Shown here piece after piece: positions 1 to 6,636 of a stretch of DNA of 20,858 nucleotides; within the stretch, counting starts at the first letter, position 1, and every line of letters begins with the position of its first letter. Both the position numbers and the translations under genes were made by a program. A model generated the notes under the pieces. It was not told the origin of the DNA. It ran no database searches and saw only the letters and a program-made list of their open reading frames with translations. The stretch lies in assembly GCA_002420105.1 (NCBI GenBank), contig DIHJ01000024.1, forward strand, positions 93,095 to 113,952, in the 5' to 3' direction. Source of the stretch: Nitrospira sp. UBA5699 (GTDB lineage Bacteria; Nitrospirota; Nitrospiria; Nitrospirales; Nitrospiraceae).

Positions 1-684
1 GGCCGGCTGGATCGAAAAGCCCCAGTCGTCCTTGAGGTTGAAGGCGTTTCCGTCGCCGCGGCCTTCCACCCCGTGACACTCGATACACTTCTTCTCAACG
101 ATCAATTCGGCACCGCGCTTCTTGCTCTCGTCGGTCGCCGGTTTCGGCTTCAGATCGGCCAACTGCAGAATCGTCTGGGTCTCAGAAGCCTTGTCCGTGA
201 ACTTCCGATCCTTCACGAGCTGCGTCGTCACGAAGGACAACACTTGCAACCGCTGCTCCTCGGTCAAGATACCTTCCCAGGACGGCATGGCCGAACCGGG
301 CAATCCGTGCGTAACCGTCTCGAAGAGGTCGTTCTGGCCGGGGACCGGTTTCTTGGCGTCGAACAAGGGCAACTCGCCGCTCGCCGTGTGCCGGATCTTG
401 AACGTCCCCTGATTGAAATTCCGAGGACGCGGCCAGAGGCGATCGGCTCCGGGCCCGTCGCCCGCGCCGTCCACGCCGTGGCACCAGACACACTTGGTAA
501 AGTAGACCCGCTTGCCCGCCTCGATCATCTCAGCGGAAGGCTCAGGGGCCAACTCGCCCATCTTAAAGCCTTCGGGGACGTCCGCCGCTTCGAGAAGCGG
601 AACTCCCATCGTCCCTGTTGCCAGGATCATTCCGAAGGCGGTCGCGGCAACCACTCCTGCCTTCCGACTTGAACTGTTCATCAT
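1..684 (-). CDS. Exported di-heme cytochrome c (3' end outside window)
   Basis: Only the first 228 codons are present; the frame is open to base 1 and continues beyond the edge. Two heme c motifs are visible: CVWCH at residues 65-69 and CIECH at 200-204. They mark two class I-type cytochrome domains, and SAMPSW around residue 133 supplies the likely distal Met for the first heme. Residues 10-33 are hydrophobic and end near LEAAD, which fits a signal peptide, so the protein should act in the periplasm or outer face of the membrane. The start is one of two adjacent ATGs (684 or 681), preceded by GAGG at 694-691. It is the last gene visible in the bd-like oxidase operon, 49 bases after the 345-aa cytochrome, so the likely role is carrying electrons to or within that oxidase. 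Heme binding is clear; the redox partner is inferred. Confidence 0.9.
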   Translation of the reverse strand, partial: MMNSSSRKAGVVAATAFGMILATGTMGVPLLEAADVPEGFKMGELAPEPSAEMIEAGKRVYFTKCVWCHGVDGAGDGPGADRLWPRPRNFNQGTFKIRHTASGELPLFDAKKPVPGQNDLFETVTHGLPGSAMPSWEGILTEEQRLQVLSFVTTQLVKDRKFTDKASETQTILQLADLKPKPATDESKKRGAELIVEKKCIECHGVEGRGDGNAFNLKDDWGFSIQPA

Positions 685-733
685 GTTTACCCTCATCTCG
701 TATAGCCAGGTTAGCGATGAATTCCGCGAACGA

Positions 734-1771
734 TTAGTCCCAGGTACGGGGATAGTAGCCCGTATGCCAGTACTCGAACAGAATCACCTTCCAGATTTCA
801 TCGACCGTCAGGTGCTGTTCCCAGGGCGGCATGACCGAGGCCCAGGGGAACCCCTCGTTGGGCAAACCGATTCCGCCCTTGGACACACGCCAGAAGATGA
901 AGGTCTCCTGAAGCTGAGCAATGGTGCCCGGGTCGGTGAAATTCGCCGGAATCGGGTTGAATGCGAAGGCGTGGAGCCCGCGGCCGTTCAAATTGTCGCC
1001 GTGGCAGAAGTGACAGTTCTGGAAGAAGATTTCTCCCCCTTCGCGAACATACTTCAGATAGCCCTGGCTCTTTTCATCCCAGGGATTGGCGTTGGGCTTC
1101 ATCAACCGGCCCATGCCTTGTTCCACGATGTTCGCGTTGGTGTATTCCTGGTCGTACTTGCCTTCCGGATTCACGCGATACGGATTCTGCGAGGTCTGCA
1201 GCACGTAGGTCTTCCCGTGCACCTTCGTGCTGGCGGGAGGAGCCGGATGCACCGTCCGCAACTCGATCGGCTCTTCTGATTTCGGCTTCATCGCGTTGTA
1301 CGAGAACCCGCCGATCAGGATCGGCAGCAATACAAGATAGGCGTACCGGAGCAGTTTGTTGGTCCCGGTCTGCGCGTCGAGCACGTTCATGATCGGCTGC
1401 TTGAACTTCTTCCAGTCCTCTTCGTTGGCCGACATCCACATGAAGACGGCGACCAGCGATACGGTCCCGTACATCGCACGCACGCTGAACGGGATCGGCG
1501 GATAGACGCGGAATTTCAAATACAGCAGCACGAACGCCCAGAACCCGATACCCTGCCAGAACCTCGGAATCGCCATCCCCATCGCGCTGAGCATATAGCT
1601 CAATCCGGTAAAGCCGGCCACGAAGATAGCCATCTCGGAGAGCATCTGCATGGGCATATAGCCCTCGACTAAGCGCACGGTGTTTGACGGGACGACGTCG
1701 AAGATCATCCCGACCAGCAGGAGGAGTCCGATGACTCCTACCAGCGCGCCGACTGACATCAATGCTTTCAT
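734..1771 (-). CDS. Membrane-anchored mono-heme cytochrome c, bd-like oxidase operon
   Basis: 345 aa. The N-terminal half is membrane-embedded, with about five hydrophobic helices (roughly residues 4-22, 44-66, 72-88, 97-114 and 140-160). The C-terminal half is a periplasmic cytochrome c domain with one heme motif, CHFCH at 253-257, and a plausible distal Met at 314 (SVMPPW). The linker (residues 161-245) is rich in Pro, Asn and charged residues. The ATG at 1771 has a GGGAG Shine-Dalgarno nearby. The gene lies 42 bases after the 437-aa cytochrome and 49 bases before the di-heme cytochrome, so all three probably share one transcript with bd-like oxidase A. The inferred job is an electron-transfer subunit of that complex. 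I do not recognise a named family for the membrane half. Confidence 0.9.
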   Translation of the reverse strand: MKALMSVGALVGVIGLLLLVGMIFDVVPSNTVRLVEGYMPMQMLSEMAIFVAGFTGLSYMLSAMGMAIPRFWQGIGFWAFVLLYLKFRVYPPIPFSVRAMYGTVSLVAVFMWMSANEEDWKKFKQPIMNVLDAQTGTNKLLRYAYLVLLPILIGGFSYNAMKPKSEEPIELRTVHPAPPASTKVHGKTYVLQTSQNPYRVNPEGKYDQEYTNANIVEQGMGRLMKPNANPWDEKSQGYLKYVREGGEIFFQNCHFCHGDNLNGRGLHAFAFNPIPANFTDPGTIAQLQETFIFWRVSKGGIGLPNEGFPWASVMPPWEQHLTVDEIWKVILFEYWHTGYYPRTWD

Positions 1772-1813
1772 GGGTTCACTCCCTTTAGTCTACAAAAAGA
1801 TAGACAGCAAAGA

Positions 1814-3127
1814 TTAAGAAATCTTCGGAGGCGGCGCACCCGCCTTCACCTGCGACAGATAATCGACGATCTTTTTCAGAGCCCCCGCGCTCAGCTTCTG
1901 CCCGAACACCTTCGGCATGGTGTTGTCCGGGAACGGCTTCACGACATAGGCACTGGGATCGACGATCGATTCCATAATGTACTCGGGAGTCGACTTGGCA
2001 CTGCCCTTATAGTCCTTGTCCTTGATGCGAAGAGGCGCGTTCGTACCCTCTTCGAGCTTCGGCCCGATCGTTCCGGTGGCCCCGGGGATTCCGGGGATCG
2101 TATGGCACGACACGCACTGCGCTTTCGCGAAGATCTGATCGACCGGCTCGGAACCGTCCGCCAGGAGCGCGCTGGCGGGACCTGCCGCCTTTTCCTCCTG
2201 CTGCTTCGGACGATCCGCTTCCGGAATGAACTTTTCGTAGGACTTGATGATTTCTTCATAGGACGGAGCTTCGCGTCCTTCCCGGACGTAGAGCCACGTA
2301 TCGACGGCCGCCAACTCCGGAAGGCTGAGCGAGATCGGCGGCTTGTGAATCGCCGGCATTGGACTTTCCTTGTCGTTGGTCCCCTTCACGCCGTACCCGG
2401 CGACTACGTAGCAGCTGGGGCAGGCATGGGATTCCGCAATGTATTCCTGTCCGTTTTCAGCGGTGCCGGAACCCGGGAAAGCCTCTTTCTGCGCATACTC
2501 TCTCGCCGCCGGCTTTCCTTTGCTGTACTTCGGATCCTCCAACCGTTCCTTACCGGCCCGCTCAGGAAGCCCGATCAAGTTGGGAGCGCGCTCGCCCAAC
2601 ATGCCTTGGTGGAAGGCATGACAGAGCGGACACTGTCCCTTGCCGATGGCGCCCTGAACCTTGTTTTGGCCGATCCCGCCGAAGATGATCTTCTCTCCTT
2701 CATCGGCGAGCTGCTGCGGAGTCATGGAGCTGAAGTCAAGCTTCTCTTCCTTGGGAGGAAAACCGCCTTCGACCTGCGGCAGCCAGTTCCCGTAGCCCGA
2801 GAGAAAGGCGGCCACGAAAAACATGAACCCGCCGATCTTCAGAAGAGCGCCGAGATTGGTGAAATACAGGGCCAGCATGAACGTCGTGGCCGTGATCATC
2901 ACGAGGGAGACCGGCAGCAACCGGTTTTCCCCGTAGAAATTGTTCTTGTAGTTTGCGATGGCGACGAACATCAAGAAGGCGGCGATGATTCCGATAAACG
3001 TCTTGAACGTCGCGCGCTTCTTGGCAACAGGGTCGCTGATCGACACCTGGAAATAGATGAGCAGGCCCACGAGCAGGGCCATCGCCATCCACCCCATCGA
3101 GAGGGCTTCGTTAATCAGATTACCCAC
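1814..3127 (-). CDS. Membrane-anchored cytochrome c with two heme domains
   Basis: 437 aa, starting at GTG (3127) with a strong AGGAGG at 3141-3136. Four N-terminal helices (about residues 11-30, 43-60, 72-92 and 97-115) are followed by two cytochrome c domains. Their heme motifs are CPLCH at 166-170 and CVSCH at 338-342, with probable distal Met residues at 257 (SPMP) and 404 (NTMP). The domains look duplicated: YIAES...YVV at 229-242 matches YIMES...YVV at 383-396. A further Cys pair, CPSCY at 236-240, is not a heme site, because the His is Tyr and the position matches the heme-free stretch DPSAY of domain two. Context, directly behind bd-like oxidase A, suggests an electron-input subunit. 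No CuA-type motif was seen. Confidence 0.9.
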   Translation of the reverse strand: MGNLINEALSMGWMAMALLVGLLIYFQVSISDPVAKKRATFKTFIGIIAAFLMFVAIANYKNNFYGENRLLPVSLVMITATTFMLALYFTNLGALLKIGGFMFFVAAFLSGYGNWLPQVEGGFPPKEEKLDFSSMTPQQLADEGEKIIFGGIGQNKVQGAIGKGQCPLCHAFHQGMLGERAPNLIGLPERAGKERLEDPKYSKGKPAAREYAQKEAFPGSGTAENGQEYIAESHACPSCYVVAGYGVKGTNDKESPMPAIHKPPISLSLPELAAVDTWLYVREGREAPSYEEIIKSYEKFIPEADRPKQQEEKAAGPASALLADGSEPVDQIFAKAQCVSCHTIPGIPGATGTIGPKLEEGTNAPLRIKDKDYKGSAKSTPEYIMESIVDPSAYVVKPFPDNTMPKVFGQKLSAGALKKIVDYLSQVKAGAPPPKIS

Positions 3128-3152
3128 GGTTTTAACCTCCTGCGGCTACACC

Positions 3153-3181
3153 GGGGGGTGGCGCCATTCACGCCTCCCCCC
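3153..3181 (-). promoter_or_regulatory. GC-rich intercistronic hairpin
   Basis: Between bd-like oxidase A and the downstream cytochrome gene the minus strand reads GGGGGGAGGCG, a 7-base loop, then CGCCACCCCCC: an 11-bp stem with one A-A mismatch. No T-run follows, so it does not look like an intrinsic terminator. A stable hairpin here could protect the upstream mRNA end or set the ratio of oxidase to cytochrome. The structure is seen; the role is inferred. Confidence 0.6.
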
Positions 3182-3207
3182 GACGGAGCCAATGCTCAAT
3201 ATGATGG

Positions 3208-5124
3208 TTAGTGGCTACCAGCAGGCTGCGGGGCGCTCCCGGGGACTCCCGCCTTCGCTTCAACCGGTACTTTCTTTGCCGTCAAGCTGCCGAGCCAGAA
3301 GACAAAGAGAATACTGATCCAGAAGAACAGCACGTTGAATGAGATCATGTTGGCCGCGAATCCCACCGTATGCGTATAGGCCCAGGGCGAGTTGTCGCGC
3401 ATGATTTCGTTCACATGCCAGAAAAGACGGACCGAGGAGCGGATGTAGCCCATCAATCCCATCATCCAGGTAAACGCCGTCGCCAGCATGATCAGCGCGT
3501 ACTGCGAACGGGCGGAAATCTTGCCCCATTCGATCGGCCCCATCTGCTTGGCGCCCTTCATCATGACGCTGTTCAGCGCAAACATGAAGAAGAGACAGGA
3601 GAGCGTGGTCGCCACCTGCGGCACCGACAACCCGACGCGCACGTTGGCCGGAATGTAGTAACCGTAAATGGCGAGCCAGATGATGTTGACGTAGGCGCAG
3701 GCGAAGAACACGCCCATGAAGATGTTCCCGAACTTGGCCCACGAAACGGTCGAGACCTTGTTGCCCCGCATGTACCACACGAAGCTCAACACCGTGGTGG
3801 TGATGATGACGTTGATGCCGCCGTTCTTGGCGGACATGACGCCGTAGTTGCCGAGCACCGGGTGCTGCTGACCGCCCATCGCCTTCAACTCGGCGGGGGT
3901 CATGACCATCGTATGCGGGGTGATGAAGACCAGGAATCCGCAGGCCAGGAGGAAGACGAGGTACTTGATGTACCGTTGATACTTCTCCGCGCCGCGCATC
4001 CGGCCCATCGCCTGCCACAGATAGTAATTGGTGCTCAGGAAGAGAATGCCGATCATGGTCGCCTGAATGATGAAGAGCCAGGCGAGCAATCCGCCCATAA
4101 GCGTGATGCCCATCTGCTGACGATACGCATAGACTTCGCGCATCAGCCAGTAGCCGGCAAACGGCAGCGGAATCAAGAACGCCACACCGAGCGCCATTGC
4201 GATATACCCCATCCAATCGTAATGCGCCCGATCCTCGTCGGTCTTGGCGGCCAGGAACTTATAGGCCGCATACGCCGCCACGACACCGCCGCCGAAGGCC
4301 ATGTTGCCCAGGATGCGGTGGACGTTCAACGGATTCCAGAGTGCGGTGTGCAGCACGTGCCAGATGTTCCCGAGGAAGCGGCCCTGTTCATCGACGCCGG
4401 CGGGCGACATCATGAAGCCGATCCAGGAGTTGGCCAGGAACATGAGCAACGTCCCGATGACGTTGAGAATGACCGACATGCTGAGATGGATCCACTTCAG
4501 GAATCCCTCTTTCATCTTGTCCCACCCGTAGTAATAGATGTAGAGGGTTCCGCTCTCCGCCACGAACATCAACGCGTAAATATGCATGACCGGGCGGAAG
4601 ATGCTGGAGAGATAACCGAAGAATGCCGGATAGAGCGTCAGGAAGGTGAAGATCAGGATCCCGCCCAGGATGGCTGTCAGCGAGTACGCCGTGAGACTGA
4701 TCTTGATAAAGTCGTAGGCCAACTGATCGTAGCGTTTCGCGAGCGCCTTATCCTTCGTCACGACTCCCATGAACTCGATGACCATGCAGAAGATCGGCAC
4801 GGCGAGCACGAAGCTGCCGTAGTAGAGGTGCTGCTGGTTGGCGAACCAGAGCAGCACACGGCTCTCGAAGTTGTACCGCGGATAGTCCTTCGGACCGTCC
4901 GTGGTCTTCGGAGCAGGGGCGCCGACCACGATGCCTTCCGTCTTATAGTAGACGTCCCGCCCCTTCTCAACCTTGTCTCCGTCCTTCTTCGCCGCGTCCG
5001 CCGCTGGAGCCTCTTCACCGGCAGCCGGCGAAGGCAACGACATGACGATCGGAAGGAGGAGGAGCCCAACCATCGCGCAAAGCGCCATGATTGAGAACAA
5101 TTTCTTCCGGGTTACAAGACCCAT
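3208..5124 (-). CDS. Cytochrome bd-like oxidase, fused multi-helix core (paralog A)
   Basis: 638 aa, about 14-15 hydrophobic helices, far larger than a canonical CydA-only membrane core with 9 helices. The first half follows the CydA pattern: QQH with His99 in the first core helix, an acidic helix with Glu190 (FVAESG), His213 (KWIH), and His269 (NVHR), which aligns by context with the proximal heme ligand. Met328 (YWLM) is a candidate heme b ligand. The quinol-binding signature GRQPW of true bd quinol oxidases is absent. The second half has conserved His404 (TPHT), His421 (QQHPV) and His570 (FWHV). Residues 10-35 form a signal-like segment. The start is ATG 5124 with AAGGAGGT upstream. It is followed by two membrane cytochromes c and preceded by two one-helix proteins. 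The likely role is terminal O2 reduction using cytochrome c electrons; from memory this family was proposed as the Nitrospira terminal oxidase. Confidence 0.88.
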   Translation of the reverse strand: MGLVTRKKLFSIMALCAMVGLLLLPIVMSLPSPAAGEEAPAADAAKKDGDKVEKGRDVYYKTEGIVVGAPAPKTTDGPKDYPRYNFESRVLLWFANQQHLYYGSFVLAVPIFCMVIEFMGVVTKDKALAKRYDQLAYDFIKISLTAYSLTAILGGILIFTFLTLYPAFFGYLSSIFRPVMHIYALMFVAESGTLYIYYYGWDKMKEGFLKWIHLSMSVILNVIGTLLMFLANSWIGFMMSPAGVDEQGRFLGNIWHVLHTALWNPLNVHRILGNMAFGGGVVAAYAAYKFLAAKTDEDRAHYDWMGYIAMALGVAFLIPLPFAGYWLMREVYAYRQQMGITLMGGLLAWLFIIQATMIGILFLSTNYYLWQAMGRMRGAEKYQRYIKYLVFLLACGFLVFITPHTMVMTPAELKAMGGQQHPVLGNYGVMSAKNGGINVIITTTVLSFVWYMRGNKVSTVSWAKFGNIFMGVFFACAYVNIIWLAIYGYYIPANVRVGLSVPQVATTLSCLFFMFALNSVMMKGAKQMGPIEWGKISARSQYALIMLATAFTWMMGLMGYIRSSVRLFWHVNEIMRDNSPWAYTHTVGFAANMISFNVLFFWISILFVFWLGSLTAKKVPVEAKAGVPGSAPQPAGSH

Positions 5125-5199
5125 GGGATACCTCCTTGATGCAATTCAAAAAAGATTCACAAAAAATCCAAACCGTTCTCCGGGACTGCCGGCGCGCCG

Positions 5200-5322
5200 T
5201 TACTTGCGGAACAAATACCAGTAGTCCAGCCCCTGCATGTCCATCAGGAAATGGTCGACCAACGTGAAATAGGCGACACAGATGATCAACGAGATGATCC
5301 CGTACACAATCGACTGACCCAT
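5200..5322 (-). CDS. Small one-helix membrane protein (40 aa), candidate oxidase subunit
   Basis: 40 aa, too short for most gene callers. ATG at 5322 is preceded by GAGGAG at 5336-5331, 8 bases away, and the frame ends with TAA at 5200. Residues 4-23 (VYGIISLIICVAYFTLV region) form one transmembrane helix, followed by a short polar tail rich in aromatic residues that ends in LFRK. It sits 75 bases upstream of bd-like oxidase A and 55 bases after the 41-aa gene, in the same direction and probably on the same transcript. Size, topology and position recall CydX/CcoQ-type accessory subunits of bd and cbb3 oxidases, but I see no sequence match to either. Coding status is well supported by the ribosome site and the clean hydrophobic helix; the function is inferred. 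Confidence 0.75.
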   Translation of the reverse strand: MGQSIVYGIISLIICVAYFTLVDHFLMDMQGLDYWYLFRK

Positions 5323-5377
5323 AAATCGTCCTCCTCAGCTCAGAGAAAATTCGAGAAATCCCGGCCCGTGGCCCCGC

Positions 5378-5503
5378 TTAGCAGGGGCACTGAATGCCGG
5401 CGAACCAATAGAAGAACCAGAGCCCTGCGGCGCAGGTGATGTAGAAAATCATCTTGCCGATTTTTACCTTGAGTTCACTATCTGGAGCCGTCGCCGTTGC
5501 CAT
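5378..5503 (-). CDS. Small one-helix membrane protein (41 aa) ending in CPC
   Basis: 41 aa. ATG at 5503 has AAGGAG at 5514-5509, 5 bases away, and the stop is TAA at 5378. The first 15 residues are polar and charged (MATATAPDSELKVKIG), then residues 17-37 form one hydrophobic helix rich in Trp, Phe and Tyr. The protein ends in Gln-Cys-Pro-Cys, with a further Cys at 24. The terminal CxC could bind metal or form a disulfide. It is the first gene after the consensus promoter at 5652-5680, so it should be made with bd-like oxidase A. The N-in arrangement suggested by the charged start would place the CPC tail on the periplasmic side, near the c hemes; this is inference. No named family is recognised. 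Confidence 0.75.
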   Translation of the reverse strand: MATATAPDSELKVKIGKMIFYITCAAGLWFFYWFAGIQCPC

Positions 5504-5645
5504 CGTATCTCCTTCTCCTGATGGAAATGGTGGGTGAGTGAATTAGATCAGCGCGTTCCTTGACACACACATATCCGTGTGTTATTCAAATTTTGTCGTT
5601 GGGCGCGAAAACACAGGGAAAATCATGACAAAAAACTCAAAAGTG
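5504..5645 (-). other. Leader of the bd-like oxidase A operon with two inverted repeats
   Basis: About 140 bases of untranslated leader are expected between the predicted transcription start (near 5645) and the ATG at 5503. Two inverted repeats are visible on it: TTTTGTC/GACAAAA at 5627-5633 and 5591-5597, and ACACAC/GTGTGT at 5577-5582 and 5565-5570 with a 6-base loop. The region is AT-richer than its surroundings. No known riboswitch was recognised. Confidence 0.4.
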
Positions 5646-5651
5646 TTCGAC

Positions 5652-5680
5652 ATTATAGTTTTGGCCGGTATGGTTGTCAA
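5652..5680 (-). promoter_or_regulatory. Consensus sigma70 promoter of the bd-like oxidase A operon
   Basis: On the minus strand TTGACA lies at 5680-5675 and TATAAT at 5657-5652 with a 17-base spacer: a perfect match to both hexamers at the ideal distance. It lies in the AT-rich gap after the FGE-fold gene ending at 5735 and faces the small-protein genes and the oxidase. Such an exact promoter suggests strong expression, possibly held in check by a repressor at the overlapping repeat. Confidence 0.85.
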
Positions 5681-5694
5681 TATAATTTTGGCCG
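5655..5694 (-). repeat. 14-bp direct repeat straddling the promoter
   Basis: CGGCCAAAATTATA at 5694-5681 and CGGCCAAAACTATA at 5668-5655 (minus strand) differ at one base and start 26 bases apart, about two and a half helical turns. One copy abuts the upstream side of the -35 box and the other covers the end of the spacer and part of the -10 box. This placement fits a regulator binding site, though no family is assigned. Confidence 0.55.
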
Positions 5695-5734
5695 TGTTTC
5701 TAATCCTCTACTACTTTGATTTCCTGTAGGTTTC

Positions 5735-6631
5735 TCACGTCTTGCCCTCCTGCTTTTCTCCTCCGGATTTTCCCGAAATTGCGCAGCGAAACCCGATGGT
5801 TTCATCGCGAAAATCAGGGACCATTTTGCTCCGGCTGGTGATACGGAGATCCGCCCCCGTGGTGGTGTAGCTCCCCCCTCGCAGCACCCGATAGGTGCCG
5901 AATTCGGGGCTGGGGGGGTTCTGTTCCGGGGAGTCCTTGTAATACATTTCGGCATACCAGTCGGCCACCCATTCCATGACGTTTCCCGCCCCATCCATGA
6001 CCCCGTAGGGGCTTTTATCGGCGGGAAACTTCCCCACCCGTGCGGTCACTTCATGCCCATCCTGTACCCTTGCCCAATTGGCCCCGTTCGGCTGTTCGGT
6101 ATTGCCCCAGGGCCAGAGCCGGCCGTCGGAGCCGCGCATCGCCTTTTCCCATTCGGCCTCCGTGGGAAGCCGCTTTCCCTTCCAGCGGCAATACTCCGTG
6201 GCGTCGTCCCACGATACATAAACGACGGGCTGATTGGCGCCGCGCATTTTCCCGATGCTCTTTGCGTAGCGTGAGGGGGGACCGGCCTTTCGGTGTCCAG
6301 TCGCGGCGACGAACTGCTGGTATTGATGGTTCGTCACCTCGTACCGGTCGATGGAAAACGTGTCGAGGAAAATGGTCCGCTGCGGCTGTTCATCAAACCC
6401 GCCGCCCGCGGTTCCACGGAGAAACGGTCCGGCGGGAATCGTAACCATTTCTTCCGGGATCGGTTCTTCATCGGGACCGGCCTCCGGCTCCGACGTAACC
6501 GAATCGGCCGCGCCGGGCGGCGCTTCTTCAAACGGTGTGAGCGTCGTCCCCCGCAATATGCCCAGGATCGGGATTGCGGCAAACGCCAGCACGGTCAGCA
6601 GAAAGGCAACCTTGAATTTGGTTTCCAGCAT
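5735..6631 (-). CDS. Membrane-anchored FGE-fold (SUMF1-like) protein
   Basis: 298 aa. One N-terminal helix (residues 6-26), an acidic linker to about 62, then a formylglycine-generating-enzyme-type domain (PF03781) to the C-terminus. Family landmarks are visible: VTIPAGPF, the EVTNHQY block, LPTEAEWEKA, WPWG, GNVMEWVADW, LRGGSY and a final IGFRCA. The two catalytic cysteines that bind copper in true FGE lie in a CxxxxC stretch after the GGS(Y/W) motif; here that stretch reads TTTGADLRITSRS and has no Cys, so sulfatase activation is unlikely. The gene follows its paralog with only 5 bases between and looks like a tandem duplication. It is last in the long run before the oxidase A promoter. Its role is unknown; an extracytoplasmic binding or assembly function is a guess. 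Confidence 0.88.
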   Translation of the reverse strand: MLETKFKVAFLLTVLAFAAIPILGILRGTTLTPFEEAPPGAADSVTSEPEAGPDEEPIPEEMVTIPAGPFLRGTAGGGFDEQPQRTIFLDTFSIDRYEVTNHQYQQFVAATGHRKAGPPSRYAKSIGKMRGANQPVVYVSWDDATEYCRWKGKRLPTEAEWEKAMRGSDGRLWPWGNTEQPNGANWARVQDGHEVTARVGKFPADKSPYGVMDGAGNVMEWVADWYAEMYYKDSPEQNPPSPEFGTYRVLRGGSYTTTGADLRITSRSKMVPDFRDETIGFRCAISGKSGGEKQEGKT

Positions 6632-6636
6632 ACCGA

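Noticed and set aside
2408..2422. Third heme motif in the 437-aa cytochrome (CPSCY)
   Set aside because: The His is Tyr, and the internal duplication shows that this place is not a heme site in the sister domain.
3153..3181. Intrinsic terminator after bd-like oxidase A
   Set aside because: The stem is strong but no T-run follows, and the next gene continues the operon with a good ribosome site.
3370..5094. 574-aa open frame on the plus strand
   Set aside because: It lies wholly antisense to bd-like oxidase A, is full of His, Arg and Glu without domains, and has a sister of the same character opposite paralog B (8578-10239). Both are shadows of GC-rich codon use.
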